Source of the DNA: Symbiodinium natans
Lineage: Eukaryota; Sar; Dinophyceae; Suessiales; Symbiodiniaceae
DNA: 64,000 bases
Assembly (NCBI GenBank): GCA_905221605.1
Contig: CAJNDS010002137.1
Coordinates: forward strand, 206,231 to 270,230
Reading direction: 5' to 3'
The notes under the pieces are model-generated. The model worked only from the letters and a program-made list of their open reading frames with translations, was not told where the DNA came from and ran no database searches. Shown piece after piece: positions 42,668-55,000 of the stretch. The stretch's first letter is position 1. Every line of letters starts with the position of its first letter. Position numbers and translations under genes: made by a program.

Positions 42668-42725
42668 CTTCTTTGAGCAGAGCTGCCGTCCGTTCCAGGA
42701 GTGTGGACACGTGGCGTAGAGTCAC
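42668..42725 (-). CDS. Helical exon
   Basis: CACGCAG precedes VTLRHVSTLLERTAALLKE and a GTGGCTC donor (phase 0 to 1). Clear leucine-rich helix. Probably an upstream exon of the gene ending at 42241. Confidence 0.6.
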
Positions 42726-43000
42726 CTGCGTGTCCACAAAAGTCGTCATGCGCCCCCGAGTTTAAGACCTCTTGATGCTTAGGGAATAGATCCCAATGAT
42801 ACTCCCTTATCCACCGCCTGGTACCTCTGCTTCTCCCACTTTCCCTTAAGCACCCTAAACCCTAAACCCTAAACCCTAAACCCTAAACCCTAAACCCTAA
42901 ACCCTAAACCCTAAACCCTAAACCCTAAACCCTAAACCCTAAACCCTAAATCCTAAACCCTAAACCCCAGACCCTAAGCCCTAAACCGTAAACCCTAAAC

Positions 43001-43061
43001 CCGGTGAAGAAACCCCAGACCCATCCTTGCTCTGCGCTGCGTCGAGGTGGGCCCCTGTCGC
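43001..43061 (-). CDS. Exon candidate
   Basis: GCCAG precedes ATGAHLDAAQSKDGSGVSS, then GTTTAGGG. A phase-2 reading (RQGPTSTQRRARMGLG) is also open and would fit the phase of 42445-42492. Confidence 0.45.
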
Positions 43062-43765
43062 CTGGCAGGAGGTGGGAGGGTTTAGGGTTTAGGGTTTAGG
43101 GTTTAGGGTTTAGGGTTTAGGGTTTAGGGTTTAGGGTTTAGGGTTTAGGGTTTAGGGTGTAGGGTGTAGGGTGTAGGGTGTTTAGTGTTTAGGAAGGAAT
43201 CCTACGAGTTTGGGCCCTAAACCCTAAACCCTAAACCCTCAAGACCAGGGTAAATAGAAATTGTATGTGGCGTCGTCGTGAATATCCCACGTTATTTGTC
43301 TGTCTAAATGAATTCAAAACGCCTTCGGAAGGCCAAATATTCAATTCACTTAAACCTCTAGGTTCCAAGTTATTTGTCTAAACAGCTGACAAGCAGAGCT
43401 GAAGTAAATTCATCCAAAGCGGTTAATTCATTCTGAATATCCCAATCCAAAAAGCGCACCAGCCCTCGCCGCCAGCAGCCGCCTGGCCCCCCAGCCCCAG
43501 CCCCAACCAGCCGCCCCAGCCCTCAGCCCCTAGCCCCAGCCCCGGCCCCAGCCCCGGCCCCATCCCCAGCCTAGCCCCAGCCTCAGCCCCCCAGCCCAAG
43601 CTCCAAAGCATAAAAAACCTCACCCAAAGCAAAAAAAGAAACTTTCGGTCAAAACTTTCCATAAAAACCTCACCCAAAGCAAAAAAAGAAACTTTCGGTC
43701 AAAACTTTCGGTCAAAACTCCGGACCTGAACCCTATACAATTTCTATAAACCCTAAACCCTAAAC

Positions 43766-43831
43766 CCTAATTGGGGTCTGTATTGGGGGCCCCAGGGGCT
43801 GTCCGGAATTCCGCCCGAACCAAAGCGGCGT
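43766..43831 (-). CDS. Exon candidate, ankyrin-like
   Basis: CGTAAG precedes TPLWFGRNSGQPLGPP and the frame runs 22 codons to GTTTAGGG (phase 0 to 0). TPLW resembles the ankyrin TPLH turn, but no complete repeat is visible. Confidence 0.45.
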
Positions 43832-44167
43832 CTTACGAAGGGAGCCAAAACCTTTGCAGACTACCCAGGCTGCCACACACGCAACCCCTAACCCCTAAAA
43901 ACCCTAAAAGCCTAAAACCCTAAAAACCCTAAAACCCATAAAACCCATAAAACCGAAAACCCTAAAACCCTAAAACCCTAAGACCCTAATAGCCCTAATA
44001 CCCTAATACCCTAAACCTACCCAGGCTGCCACAGACACACACATCCTTGCGACACTTGCAGGTTCACGGTAGCATTCACACGCACCTGAACGGAGACTCA
44101 ATTCAAGTGCATAGGCTACTGTAAACCCAAATAATTAACCCTAAACCCTAAACCCTAAACCCTAAAC

Positions 44168-44236
44168 CCTAAGTTCACTTATAACCGTCTGTGAACCCTC
44201 GAGGGCTGAGACCACCCCCAGGAGCCAGACAGGTGT
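44168..44236 (-). CDS. Exon candidate, ankyrin-like
   Basis: CTTGCAG precedes TPVWLLGVVSALEGSQTV, open to GTTTAGGG (phase 0 to 0). It joins 43766-43831 in phase. The pattern again recalls a degenerate ankyrin helix. Confidence 0.45.
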
Positions 44237-44607
44237 CTGCAAGGCTCCCGAACACCTCCAAAAGCAGTGACTCCACGAAAATCCAAGATCTGCACCCTAA
44301 ACCCTAAACTCTAAACCCTAAACTCTAAACCCTAAACCCTAAACCCTAACCCTAAACCCTACACCCCAACGCCTCACAGGATTTTGGGAGCTTCGGAAAT
44401 AAACCTTTGGGCTGCCCCAAAAGCTTCCAACAGTCAAACATTCCGCCCCCAGAGCCCCACAAGGAAACCCTTAAATCCCCCAACCCCGCAAACCCTAAAG
44501 CCTATAAACCATATCAGCCCCTTGGCAACGGACTGTGGGTATCGCCCGGCTTGATCCCACCCGACTGCACTCGTGACAGAACCCTTTTGACCCCGAAGGC
44601 TAGCTAC

Positions 44608-44679
44608 CCATGCGCCTCGCGTTGGCTGGAGGGCGTCAAGCCCTGTGCCTCAAAGACGGCTCGAACAGCTCGTGGGCAC
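44608..44679 (-). CDS. Exon candidate
   Basis: CGTGCAG precedes CPRAVRAVFEAQGLTPSS and a GTAGCTAG donor (phase 2 to 2). This minus exon explains the region, so the longer plus ORF over it is probably a shadow. Confidence 0.5.
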
Positions 44680-45267
44680 CTGCACGGGTGTGTGTGGTTT
44701 TTTGGGTTTTTGGGTTTAAGGTACACGGTCAATTCTCAAAATGAGAGTCCTTTCTTGGGTTTGTAGGGTGTAGGGTGTCGGGAGAGTACCCCAGTATAGT
44801 TCCGTGTTTTCACTGAACTATATTTCGCAAATTATACCCCTCCTCCCCCCCAATGGGACCGTGTGCATGGACCGTGTGCATGGCGAGTCTCCGAAATATG
44901 CCTTTATACCTGAAGTCACAAGGGCATGTTTTATGACGGGTACCTCTTGCAAAAGGCCACAAAAAACCTAAAACCGAAAATAGAATTGGGACCCTCCACC
45001 CAATACTGCTCAACCCCCTATTAAGGGCCATGGGCGATCATCCCGTGTTGGGGTTTAGGGTTTAGGGTTTAGGGTCTTAGTCAAGGTTGGGCTAGCGTAA
45101 AGGGTCCTAAAGGTCCTGGTGTTTGGAGCTCCACGTGTTTGATCTCCCGGGTTTGAGGGAGCTCCAGGTGAAGAGGGTTTATAGGTTTCCGGGATTAGTA
45201 GGAACAATAGAGCTGGGCCCTAAACCCTAAACCCTAAACCCTAAACACTAAACCCTAAACCCTAAAC

Positions 45268-45341
45268 CGCCACAAAGGTCACTAGGTGCATTTCCTGTGG
45301 AAGGGATCCCCGTTTCGCTGGGCGCATTGTCTCGTTCGCAG
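45268..45341 (-). CDS. Exon candidate
   Basis: GAGAAG precedes CERDNAPSETGIPSTGNA, open to GTTTAGGG (phase 2 to 1). Polar, probably a disordered segment. Confidence 0.45.
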
Positions 45342-45462
45342 CTTCTCAGATGGAAGCACTACCGGGTTGCTGCCAAGCTGCTGTTAGCCAACCCAACCAA
45401 AGTTACCACAAACAGGAATCATATAGCACATAAAGCAGCATGCAGTTGTATTATGGCAGTTT

Positions 45463-45589
45463 AAGTTCCTTACAGCAAGAAGCAAGTTCCTTATAACAAG
45501 AAACAAGTTCCTTATAACTAGAAGCAAGTTCCTTATAACAAGAAGCAAGTTCCTTATAACAAGAAACAAGTTCCTCATAACAAGAAGCC
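45463..45589. repeat. 21-bp tandem repeat, six units
   Basis: The unit is AAGTTCCTTATAACAAGAAGC (shown shortened elsewhere as AAGTTCCTTATAACAAGAA). Being a multiple of three, it stays open in several frames; on the minus strand one frame gives ASCYKEL-type heptapeptides. It may be non-coding. Confidence 0.8.
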
Positions 45590-45871
45590 AGCAAAGAACT
45601 CTCTTGGCGGCCCCAGTAGCGCAGGCTGCCACGCCGCGTCGATCGCTGAAAGACCTTGTCCGGTTGGACCGCCAGCAGGTTCAGGGTAGAATGGGACTTG
45701 TTTGTTCATACTATGAACCGAAAAGCAAAGTATATCTATATGTTATGTTATATATATATATGTATATACATACATATCTACATACATACATACATTCATA
45801 CATACGGTAGATATATACACATCCTGAGCCTCAAAAACTCAGAACAAAAAACCTGCAAACATCCTGGCGCT

Positions 45872-48800
45872 CTATGGGCTGCTGGGAGCGAGGCCCCGTG
45901 CGCCGCCACAGCGGTCGGCGGCACAGCCGCGGTCCAGCAGCAGCTGGCAGACCTGAACTAGGGTTTAGGGTTTAGGGTTTAGGGTTTGGGGTTTAGGGTT
46001 TCGGGTTTAGGGTTGAAGAAGGCAGAAAGATAGCTTAGAGTTGTAGTGGTAGAGCGTTTATCTGGAACATGGGTATGAACACTTGGGTGTTCTAAGGTCC
46101 CGTAACTCGAGCGACTAGCAGCGTCGGAAGAAGCCTTCCGACTACATGAACCCTAATGGGGTTTACGGTTCATGTACCTTAAAAGGTAGTATAGTAGCAA
46201 GAGGTTCATGATCCCAAGTATAGGGTTACCCTAAAACCCTGAAATCCCTACAGCCCTACAACCCTAAAACCCTAAACCCCAAACCCTACAGTAGATCCTC
46301 GAGGTTCTGTTCTTTTTTAGTGATTCTTGGTACGAAATAATCATCCCCAACCCGGAACGCCATGAACCTGGGTTTAGGGTTTAGGGTTTAGGGTTTAGGG
46401 TGTAGAAGTTCACAAACACCCGACTTGGAAGCCCTTTTGACTCAGTAAGTCTGCTCCGTATCCCCGAGAAACCCATGAATAATCCCGATAACCCAACTGA
46501 CTAGCCCTAAACCCCGAACGCTAAACCCCAAACCTAAACCCTAAACCCTAAACCCTAAACCCCTAAACCCTAAACCCTAAACCCTAAACCCTACTCACTA
46601 AGTCAAGCCCATTTTTTCAAAGATCCGCTTTATAAAGCCATATATGAGCCTCGGCATCTCCTGCGCGCACCGCCTCCATCAGCGGCGTGGTGTCCTCCGC
46701 GACCCACTCGAAGCGTTGAATGAGACTTGAACCCTGTTCAGGTTTTGTAGGGTTTGAACCCGGGTTTAGGATTTAGGGTTTAGGGTGTCTTAAACACACG
46801 CGCACCCCGAAAATAGAAAACTTCAAAGGAATTTCTAAGACCCTCTAAAGCGACCCTACAGCTTCCAATCTACCCGGCTCAGCAGGGGGCTCGGGAGAAA
46901 TCATGTCGGTTGCAGAGGATACAACCTCTCGGGCATGGAAAACTCACCAAAAAGCATAAACCCTAAGCCCTGAACCCACCGAAGGACTCTTGCAGGTTCC
47001 CAAAACGTCCATTCGCTCCTGCTCAACAGGCTGTTCCGGCGCAATTCTTCTGGGGGGGGGAGGTCTTCAGAGGGTTTAAGGAAGGTTTCTGCAGGGTAGG
47101 ACATCAACATGATTAATCCTAAATTAAACCCAAAACCCAAAACCTACTGCCCTCAAAACCCTAAATAAAACCCTGCCTTCAAAACCCTAAGCAAGCCCTG
47201 GTCCTACCAGCTGCCTCGCATGCCTTGCTTCGCTCTGACCTTGCAAAGCCGAAACCATACAAACCCTAAACCCTAAACCTTCAACCCTCAACCCTAAACC
47301 CTCAACCCTAAACCCTCAACCCTAAACCCTAAATCCTGGCCCTAAACCCTAAACCCTCAACCCTAAAGGTTCATCCTAGACAAGCCCTGACTCTGCATCA
47401 GGTCCTGCAAGTCACCTTGGTTGCTGTCCGCATTGGCCTTCAGAAGCTGCCGCAGGATCTGCAGCCGCTGACCTGCGCATCAGAATCAAAGAGCCCCATA
47501 CCCCTCAGGGTTTAGGGTTTCGGGTTTAGGGTTTAGGGTTATTTTACAAAGGGATCCTAAATATGATTTAAGGTATATTCCTTAAACAAAGGGGCATTGG
47601 GCTCTTTGGGAAGCTTCACTCCAAGGGTAGTGACCTTGTCCCTGAATATGATCCCTGACCTCCCGAAGTGTGGGTCCTTGGGGTTGCGAGCTGGAAGACA
47701 CCTCCCTGTCACAATCAGGACGTCGGATCTATAGTATGGTGTAAGGCCTTCTCTTCCTCAGAAGACCACCTACACAACCACCGAAGCCGGAAACATCGCG
47801 CTTTTGACGAGCAATGCTCGAAGCAGTTTAATTAGATCTTGTGGTCTTGTGACGATGAGAGTGAGTGGACCACAGGCGGGTGTAAATCGGAACCGTGCCA
47901 CGGCATGAGGCCCCAAGAACCGAAGCCCGAGCGGTTTCAGATGTAGCACCACTGAAGATGGCAGCCCTAAACCCGCAACAAGCCCTATAAAGTCTGAGTT
48001 CTGGATCGCTCAAAATATCCTTCAACCCCCAAACCACCCTAAACCCCAAGCAACGCTTTAACAAAACCGCAGGTACTGTACCCAACACCCAAGTATCAAA
48101 CCCTAAACCCTAAACCCCAAACCCTAAACCCTAAACCCTAAACTCTAAACCCTAAACCCTAAACCCTAAACCCTAAACCTCCAGACCTTCGTCTCCCAGA
48201 GCGCCCCCCAGGCTGCGAATGGCCAGAAGCAGGGGCGTCTCAGACTCCCGGCTCCTCGGAACCCAGAGAGCCCACACCCCAAAGCTAGGGTTTAGGGTTT
48301 AGGGTTCAGGGTTTAGGGTTTAGGGTTTAGGGTTTGGGGTTTAGGGTTTAGGGTTTAGGGTTCGGGAGCTTCAAGCGTAAACGGAAACTCCGTTTTGAAA
48401 TGCAGAATGCTCTCCTGAAAGAATGCAGCTCATCCCTTAATCAAAGGGTGTTTGTCCCTCTGAGCAGATGACTCAGGGCAGAGCATTGTTTGAGGGGGTG
48501 GGGGCTTAGGGTTGCTTGGGGCCTGCAAGTTTTCGAGTCGTAATTCGGCTTGAGATTCATTAAGCGTAGAGCTTTGGGCTATATTTGAAGGGCTTATATA
48601 GAGTTGTAGGGATTAAGGTAGAGGCTGTCCCACAACCCCAATGATTTCTCGACACCAAATCTTTGCTTCTAACCCTGTACACACCAAATCCCATAACTAT
48701 CCAAGAGGCGTTTCTTTCTTAGCAAGGCTCTTGCTGCCCTCAACCTGTACATGACCCTAAGCCCGAAGGCGCCCTCAAGTCCCAAAGCAAGGCAGACGTG

Positions 48801-49057
48801 CCGAAGACACTCTCGGGCTCTCACAGCACTACACAAGCTTCCGGCACGCTCGAACTTCAATTGCAGAAGTCCCAGGCATTTTCATGCAACAGAGAGTCAC
48901 ATCGTCATCCACACTGTAAAAGCTCAAAAGAAATTACCATGTGCCATAGTATGTGCCGACGTCGCAGAGCGCACACAAAGATGCGAAACGCGGCCAGATG
49001 CAGGACGTGGTGCGCTGCGTTGGGCGATGCGCGAGCAGCCAGAAGCACCTTCATCGT
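45872..49057 (-). CDS. Eight phased 3' exons of the ankyrin gene
   Basis: Phases run 0-2, 2-0, 0-1, 1-2, 2-1, 1-2, 2-0, 0-stop without a break. Helices read across introns, for example ILRQLLKANADSNQGD in 47382-47472 and PARVLR joined to LIQRFEWVAEDTTPLMEA. The 46650 boundary needs a GC donor (GAG|GCTCAT), and using it joins two halves of one textbook ankyrin repeat, which is good evidence that GC donors work here. The TAG stop at 45872 ends the protein after a short Gly/Pro tail. Confidence 0.75.
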
Positions 49058-52000
49058 CTGAAGCAGCGCTGGCCATCTGCCCTGTCCGGAGAAGGCTACC
49101 CTACACCTAGTGGCCTCAGGACCCCTAAACCCTAAACCCTAAACCCTAATCCCTAAACCCTAAACCCATCTCAGGACTACCCTAAACCTTAAACTGGACC
49201 CCAGACCGCCTTTCCTGTAGTGTTCGTAAGCTGCAGCAGAGCCATGTGGCTGCTGCTGCGGGCTTGGGGACTGCACCCGCCCTTGAGAACCCCAGAGGTT
49301 TGGACGGCAAGCAGCTTTACAGGTACAGGGTTTGCTACAGAACCCCCTGAACCCTAGAACTCTAAACCCTAAACTGACACCTAGCACGTCCTATGGAAGG
49401 CAATAGGTTTGGTCCGCAACATTTCCTAGGCATTCAGCGCGCAGTTTCAAAAGTTGGGGAATCCTCGCAACCCTCTCCGTACCCACAACACTCTATACTA
49501 ATTATCAGTCCTCATTACAGGACGGCCCCCCCCCCCCCCTGCCCTCCCCTCCCCTCCCCGAAAAGCAAGCACGCCTAACTTTCGCTAAACCCCAAACCCA
49601 AACCCTCATGCCTAAACCTAAAGCCAGTGTCTCTACTGTCTTTCTTTGAGGGCAGCTGGTACCGACTTGCGGTGAAGGGAAAAGACATTCTGCTCGGCAC
49701 TGCTGTGCGCTGGTCTCCCAAACCCCAACCCGAGCTACTTCGAAAAAGCCAACGGTTTGGGGTTTAGGGTTTAGGGTTAGGGTTAGGGTTGAGGGCCACT
49801 TCTTCTGGAAGAATCTGTGACTTGTCTTGGCTTGGGCATAAAATGACTTCAGATCCGGGCATGTTGAGCTGCTTGCTTGCAATGATCTCCCTCTGTAAGC
49901 GTCCGGATGGCGAAGGATGACGTGTTACATTTGCAAAAACATGGTTGTTCTTTTGCTTCCGCCTAAAGGCCCATTTCTCCAGCCGTCAAGAGCAGGTGAA
50001 GATCAACGCACTGTGCTGCGCCGGATAGAAAGAGAATCTATCACAGAGACTTCTTGACGTCTCGGCAAAGTCCAGTCATGACTTTACTAGCCTCAAAGCT
50101 GTTCAAGGCATATTGCAGCTTGCTGCGTCTTCGGTCGCTCATATTCTGCACAAGCTTTCGAATTCCTGGAAGGCCCAAGCCCCGCAGTCTTGCCCCTTTG
50201 AACATTGCAGATATGTATGCCTCGGCGAAGACATGGTTCGGCTCGACCCCTCTGCTTGCCATGTCCGTGCAAATAGCTTGGATGTCGTTGGACGCTGCTC
50301 GTTCATGAGCACGCAGCAAGCTTGCGTATGTCACAACGGTAGGTTGCAAGCTCTGCTTGATCATCGCTCGAAATAAATACATGGCGGCCGACTTACTGGG
50401 AGGGTTGGCTTTGCCGCATGCATTGAGAGCAGAGTTGAATGCCGGAACATCAGGGTCCAAGTCGTTTGATGTCATGAAATCAAGACCAGCTGCGGCACCC
50501 TCAATATCGCCCAGGCTTGCTGCAGCATCAATACGCGCTGCTGCAATAACTTTGTTCACACGATTCGTTTCAATGGCCTCAGACCACAGTTCGTCCACAG
50601 CCCTGCTGTCACGCATCTTTCCGAAAATCTTCAATCCCCGGTGCATCACGACACGATTTATTTGAATATCGGGCAAGCTACGGAGGCGTTTGTACATCTT
50701 CGCTGCTTCTTGATACTGACCACACCGAAAAGCAGCTTGCATTGCCGCGCAATAAACAGGAACCGATGTCCCTGAGTAGCTTTTCCAAAGCTTCGAGAAA
50801 CGTGACCAACTGCCGCTCTGACCGGCGGCAAATATTGAGCTTGTCAGCTTCTTTTCGTGGGCCGATAGGGTGTAGTTGAACAATTCCTCCTCATCTTGTG
50901 CACTCTCGTGCAGGCTGCGGCTTATGCTTGAGCCAGTCTGTTCTCGGTACACGCTGGCTGTGGGCTGCTTTCGGCGGCCGTAGTTGCCCGAACTGAAAGA
51001 GATACCAGGGCCAGCCAGCACGAGAAGCAGGAGAACTGATAGAAGTAGCCTCCAGTTTGATGGTCTTCTGATCCGCGCCGGATCACGCGCATGAAGACAA
51101 CACCCTTGCATTGGTACGGTATGACTGCACAGTTCTCAGCTGCCTAGCAAACTTCCCTTCTTTGATTCGAAGAAGAACTTTAACATGTGTGTATGTGTTC
51201 TCTGGCCTGCTGGTATCGGTCTGCAAGAAATGCGGAGCGTTGCCTGCAGACAACGCACCGGAACAATGCCTTCCTGGAGATGTTTCGGTTCAGCACCTTA
51301 AACTGACTGAGGGACGTCGCGTTCTGCCCCACAAACCCACAACAAACCTGAAACCTTTGACCGGAAAACCCGCAGCCCAAATACCCAAGCCCCGTAATAA
51401 GCCCCCCCCTAAAGCCCTAATCCTAGTTGCTGAGTACCCTGGGCCGAAAAAGGTTAACCTTTGAAATATGGTAGGATTATATACACCCTAAAGGGTAAAC
51501 GGTAAAAGAGTCCTACTCAGCTAGTAAGTAATGCCCCTCAGAAGAAGCCCTGTGCCTCATGCGGCGGGGCGAGGAGGCAGCGGTGTAGAGGCCGGTGTCC
51601 ATCGGCGTCCTTGTGATGAAGGCTTCTATAACATAGGGTTTGGTATGTTGCGAGGCTTTAGGTGCGGCCTGAAAACAGTGGTTTAATATGAGACTTGCTG
51701 TGGTTTAAGGTTTGGGGCTTGACTGTGATTTCGACTCTCACACTGGAATGCGGTATAGGCTTCGTTGAGTCTGTTGAGGACAGGGCCCTTTTGGTTTAGA
51801 GCTCCCTTGCCCTCGCCGAGGACCACAAGTCGCAGGCATGCAGCTTACCCCGTACACAAACTTCGAACATGAAGCGGACTTAAACCTGGCGCAAGCCCTC
51901 AGCTACGGAGACCTTAGACTGTTAAGGGTTCATGATTCATGATGATGTATATAATATATATATATATACATGCACTATATATATAGAGAGAGAGAGGTAT

Positions 52001-55000
52001 CTTCCTTATGCCTGCGTATTGGGCTCTCGGAAGATCTGTCCTCCAGGTCTGCCAAGTCGGGGTCCCTGTGGCTCAGGGCATGGAACAGGATTCTTGGCGT
52101 TCGGGGAATTCTGGGAGTTTCCGAAATTAGGGGTACAGTCCTTAATAGGGATTATAATAAAGGGTACGATAATCCCTGTTAAGGACTGTTAGTATAAGGG
52201 GGAACATCCCAAGGCTTAAGGGCTTAGGGCTTCAAGGGGGTTTTAATAGGCTTAAAGGTTCAGGGTTTCAAGGGGCTTGAAGGCTGAAGGGTTTTCTGGC
52301 GAAGGGTTTGCAGGGTCTAGGGTTCCCGGGCTACAGGGTTTGCGGGGGATGGCTCAGCGGCTCTTCATCCCAAATTCTAAACAACTGTAATTAAATATTG
52401 GCGAAGTTGAGGCACAGAAGCGGTTTATAAGTTTAGGGTTCGGGGGAACGTGAAAAGGCTGTCCAGCAAAGAATTGAACCTCTTGGTTGCGACCTACGTT
52501 CACATGTAGGACGTGGGTGGGCCCTTAACCTTACTTCTCCAATAACCTGGGGGAACAAAAGGTTAAACTTTATTATTCCTACTAAATAAGGAAACCCAAA
52601 AAGTTTAAAGTTCAGCTGTTGGAGAAGTAAGTAACTCAGGAACGCCAAAAACTCCCCGCCGTCCTGAGCAGAAGCTTCACCCTGAACACCACAATCCCAA
52701 GCCCTTGTTGCATCCAGGGATAGGAATTGGGACCCTAAACCCTATTATAAACCCTAAAGCCTAAACCCTAAACCCCTCGTTCCGAGGCCTTGCCGACTCC
52801 AGCAGTTCGGCGACGCGCTGGGCGTCGTGCGCCTTCCCGCAGGGGGGGGGGAGCTTGGGGAAAGCCCTCAAACCAGGGAGGGGCCCCAAGTTGCCAAGGG
52901 AGGATTTAGGAGTTGAGGTTTAGGGTTTAGGGAGTTGAAGTGGAGTGGAGTGGAGTGGAGAAGGATCGACACCAAGCAGCTGACTGGGGATACCACAAAA
53001 CTTTCAAAGAAGGAAAGGGACCATAGCAAGGGACCATGTAAGTACCCTAAACACAGAGGGTCCACAATACTTAGTCCTATGGAACTCGCTAGGACTAAAG
53101 CCATGGGGTTGTAGATACCATCCAACTCCATAATCATGCCTAAGTGCCTCTAAAACCCCAAACTTCCCCAAACTTCCCCAAACCCTGAACCCTAAACCCT
53201 TTTCAGCCCAGGCTCCCTCAACCCTAAACCCTTTTGCCTAAACCCTAAACCCTAAACCTCAACTCCAAACCCCCAAAGCGGGCCCTCCCCTTCAAAATCG
53301 AAAGCCACCCTCCCTGGACCTAAACCCTAAACCCTAAACCCTAAACCCTAAACCCTAAACCCTAAACCCTAAACCCTAAACCCTAAACCCTAAACCCTAA
53401 ACCCTCCCTGGTCACTGCCCGCACCTCGGCCGCGCGCAGAAGGACCTCCCGTTCGCTGGGCCCAGACCTCGCACACTGAGGAGGACGGGTCTAGGGCTTT
53501 TAGGGTTTAGGGTTTAGGGTTTAGGGTTTAGGGTTTAGGGTTTAGGGTTTAGGGTTTAGGGTTTAGGGTTTAGGGTTTAGGGTTTGGGGTTTAGGGTTTA
53601 GGGTTTGAAAGGGTTTCGGGTTCAGGGTGTCGGGTTCGGGCCATATATTATGAAAGAAAAAACTGCTGCTAGTTCCGCAAAGCCTTTTCTATGCTGAACC
53701 TGAAGCCTTAAACCCTACTGAAGGAACCCAAAAGTAGGATACCTACGAGAATCTAAGAACCCTAGATGACGCCCGATACCAGCACCTGCAAAGAGTAGGC
53801 ATTCGGTTCTCACAAGGTACACCCTGGGCCCTCACTAAAGGCAACTCGAGAACAATCCTGCGCAAACCTAAACCCTAAACCCTAAACCCTATAGACCCTA
53901 AACCCTAAACCCTTAACCCTAAACCCAATCCTGCTCAACCCCCTTCCTCGCCTCTTGGTGGTGGAGGTCGCTTTGGGTCTGGACGCCTGTAGGCGGTGGA
54001 AGAGCGCCTCGGCAGGCCCGAAAGGGTTTAGGGTTTAGGGTTTAGTACGGCTGTCTTAGGCTTGGGATCTTGGACATTTTTTGCCAGGGTTTAGGGTAGA
54101 AGCTTTACAGGGCTTCTTGGCTGCCCAGCAACCATATCATAATAAGGGCACCCTGCTTTGGGTTGGCTATTTCATAAGGGAAGCCAGAACCAAGAAAAAA
54201 AGGGTAAAGGGTACCACCGGGCTACCAAGGCTTAGGCTTAGTTGGTTTTTTGAGAAAAAAGGACATTGCTGTTGCAGGCAGCTCAAGGGCCTCAAACACC
54301 TTTGAAAACCCAGATGAACCCTGAAATTGGGGTTCATATTACCGTATACTACCAGAATTCGGATTAAGGTATATTATATGAACCATCAACCCTTCTGATG
54401 TTCATTCTGGTGCCCACAACCCTAAACCCTATAAACCCTAAACCCTAAACCCTCAAATTCTTGCGCGCAACTCGGGCACCTCCTCGTCGGCATCTCCATC
54501 CACGGTGGCCTTTGCCTGGCGAGCTTGGGAGCTGAAAGGTTCAGGGTTGGGGGGTTCGGGTTTAGGGTTTAGGGTTTAGGGTTTAGGGATTAGGGATTAG
54601 GGGTAGGGGTTAGGGTTTAGGGTTTAGGGTTTAGGGCTTCAATGGGGAGTTTGGGGTTAAGTCGCAGGGTTCTTATAGACGAGGCAGCCACTGGAAAGGC
54701 TCGGCGCTTGAGATCTGTTGTGATTAAAGGGCTTTGGGATCACCCTAAACCTTAAACCCTAAACCCCTAAACCCTAAACCCTAAACCCTAAACCCTAAAC
54801 CCTAAACCCTAAACCCCTTCAGGCATCTTGAGGCCTCCTGCGGGGGGGGTGCAGGGCCGAGGGTGTGGGGCCAGACCCATGATGTGAGGAACATCACCCG
54901 GGGCATTTCGAATCGAATCCGAACCCGAAGCCCTAAACCCTAAACCCTAAACCCTAAACCCTGAACCCTAAACCCTAAACCCTAAACCCTAAACCCTAAA

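Noticed and set aside
44407-44766. A 119-codon plus-strand ORF
   Set aside because: A minus exon with proper splice sites (44608-44679) covers it, and its composition is not protein-like.
45600-45680. A plus-strand exon reading QAATPRRSLKDLVRLDRQQ with a GTTCAG donor
   Set aside because: The minus strand is open too, through the 21-bp repeat, and it would be the only plus-strand exon near here. Kept as undecided.
46030-46120. A tRNA gene or tRNA-derived SINE (GTAGTGGTAGAGCG resembles an A box)
   Set aside because: No acceptable B box, anticodon stem or acceptor pairing follows at the right distance.
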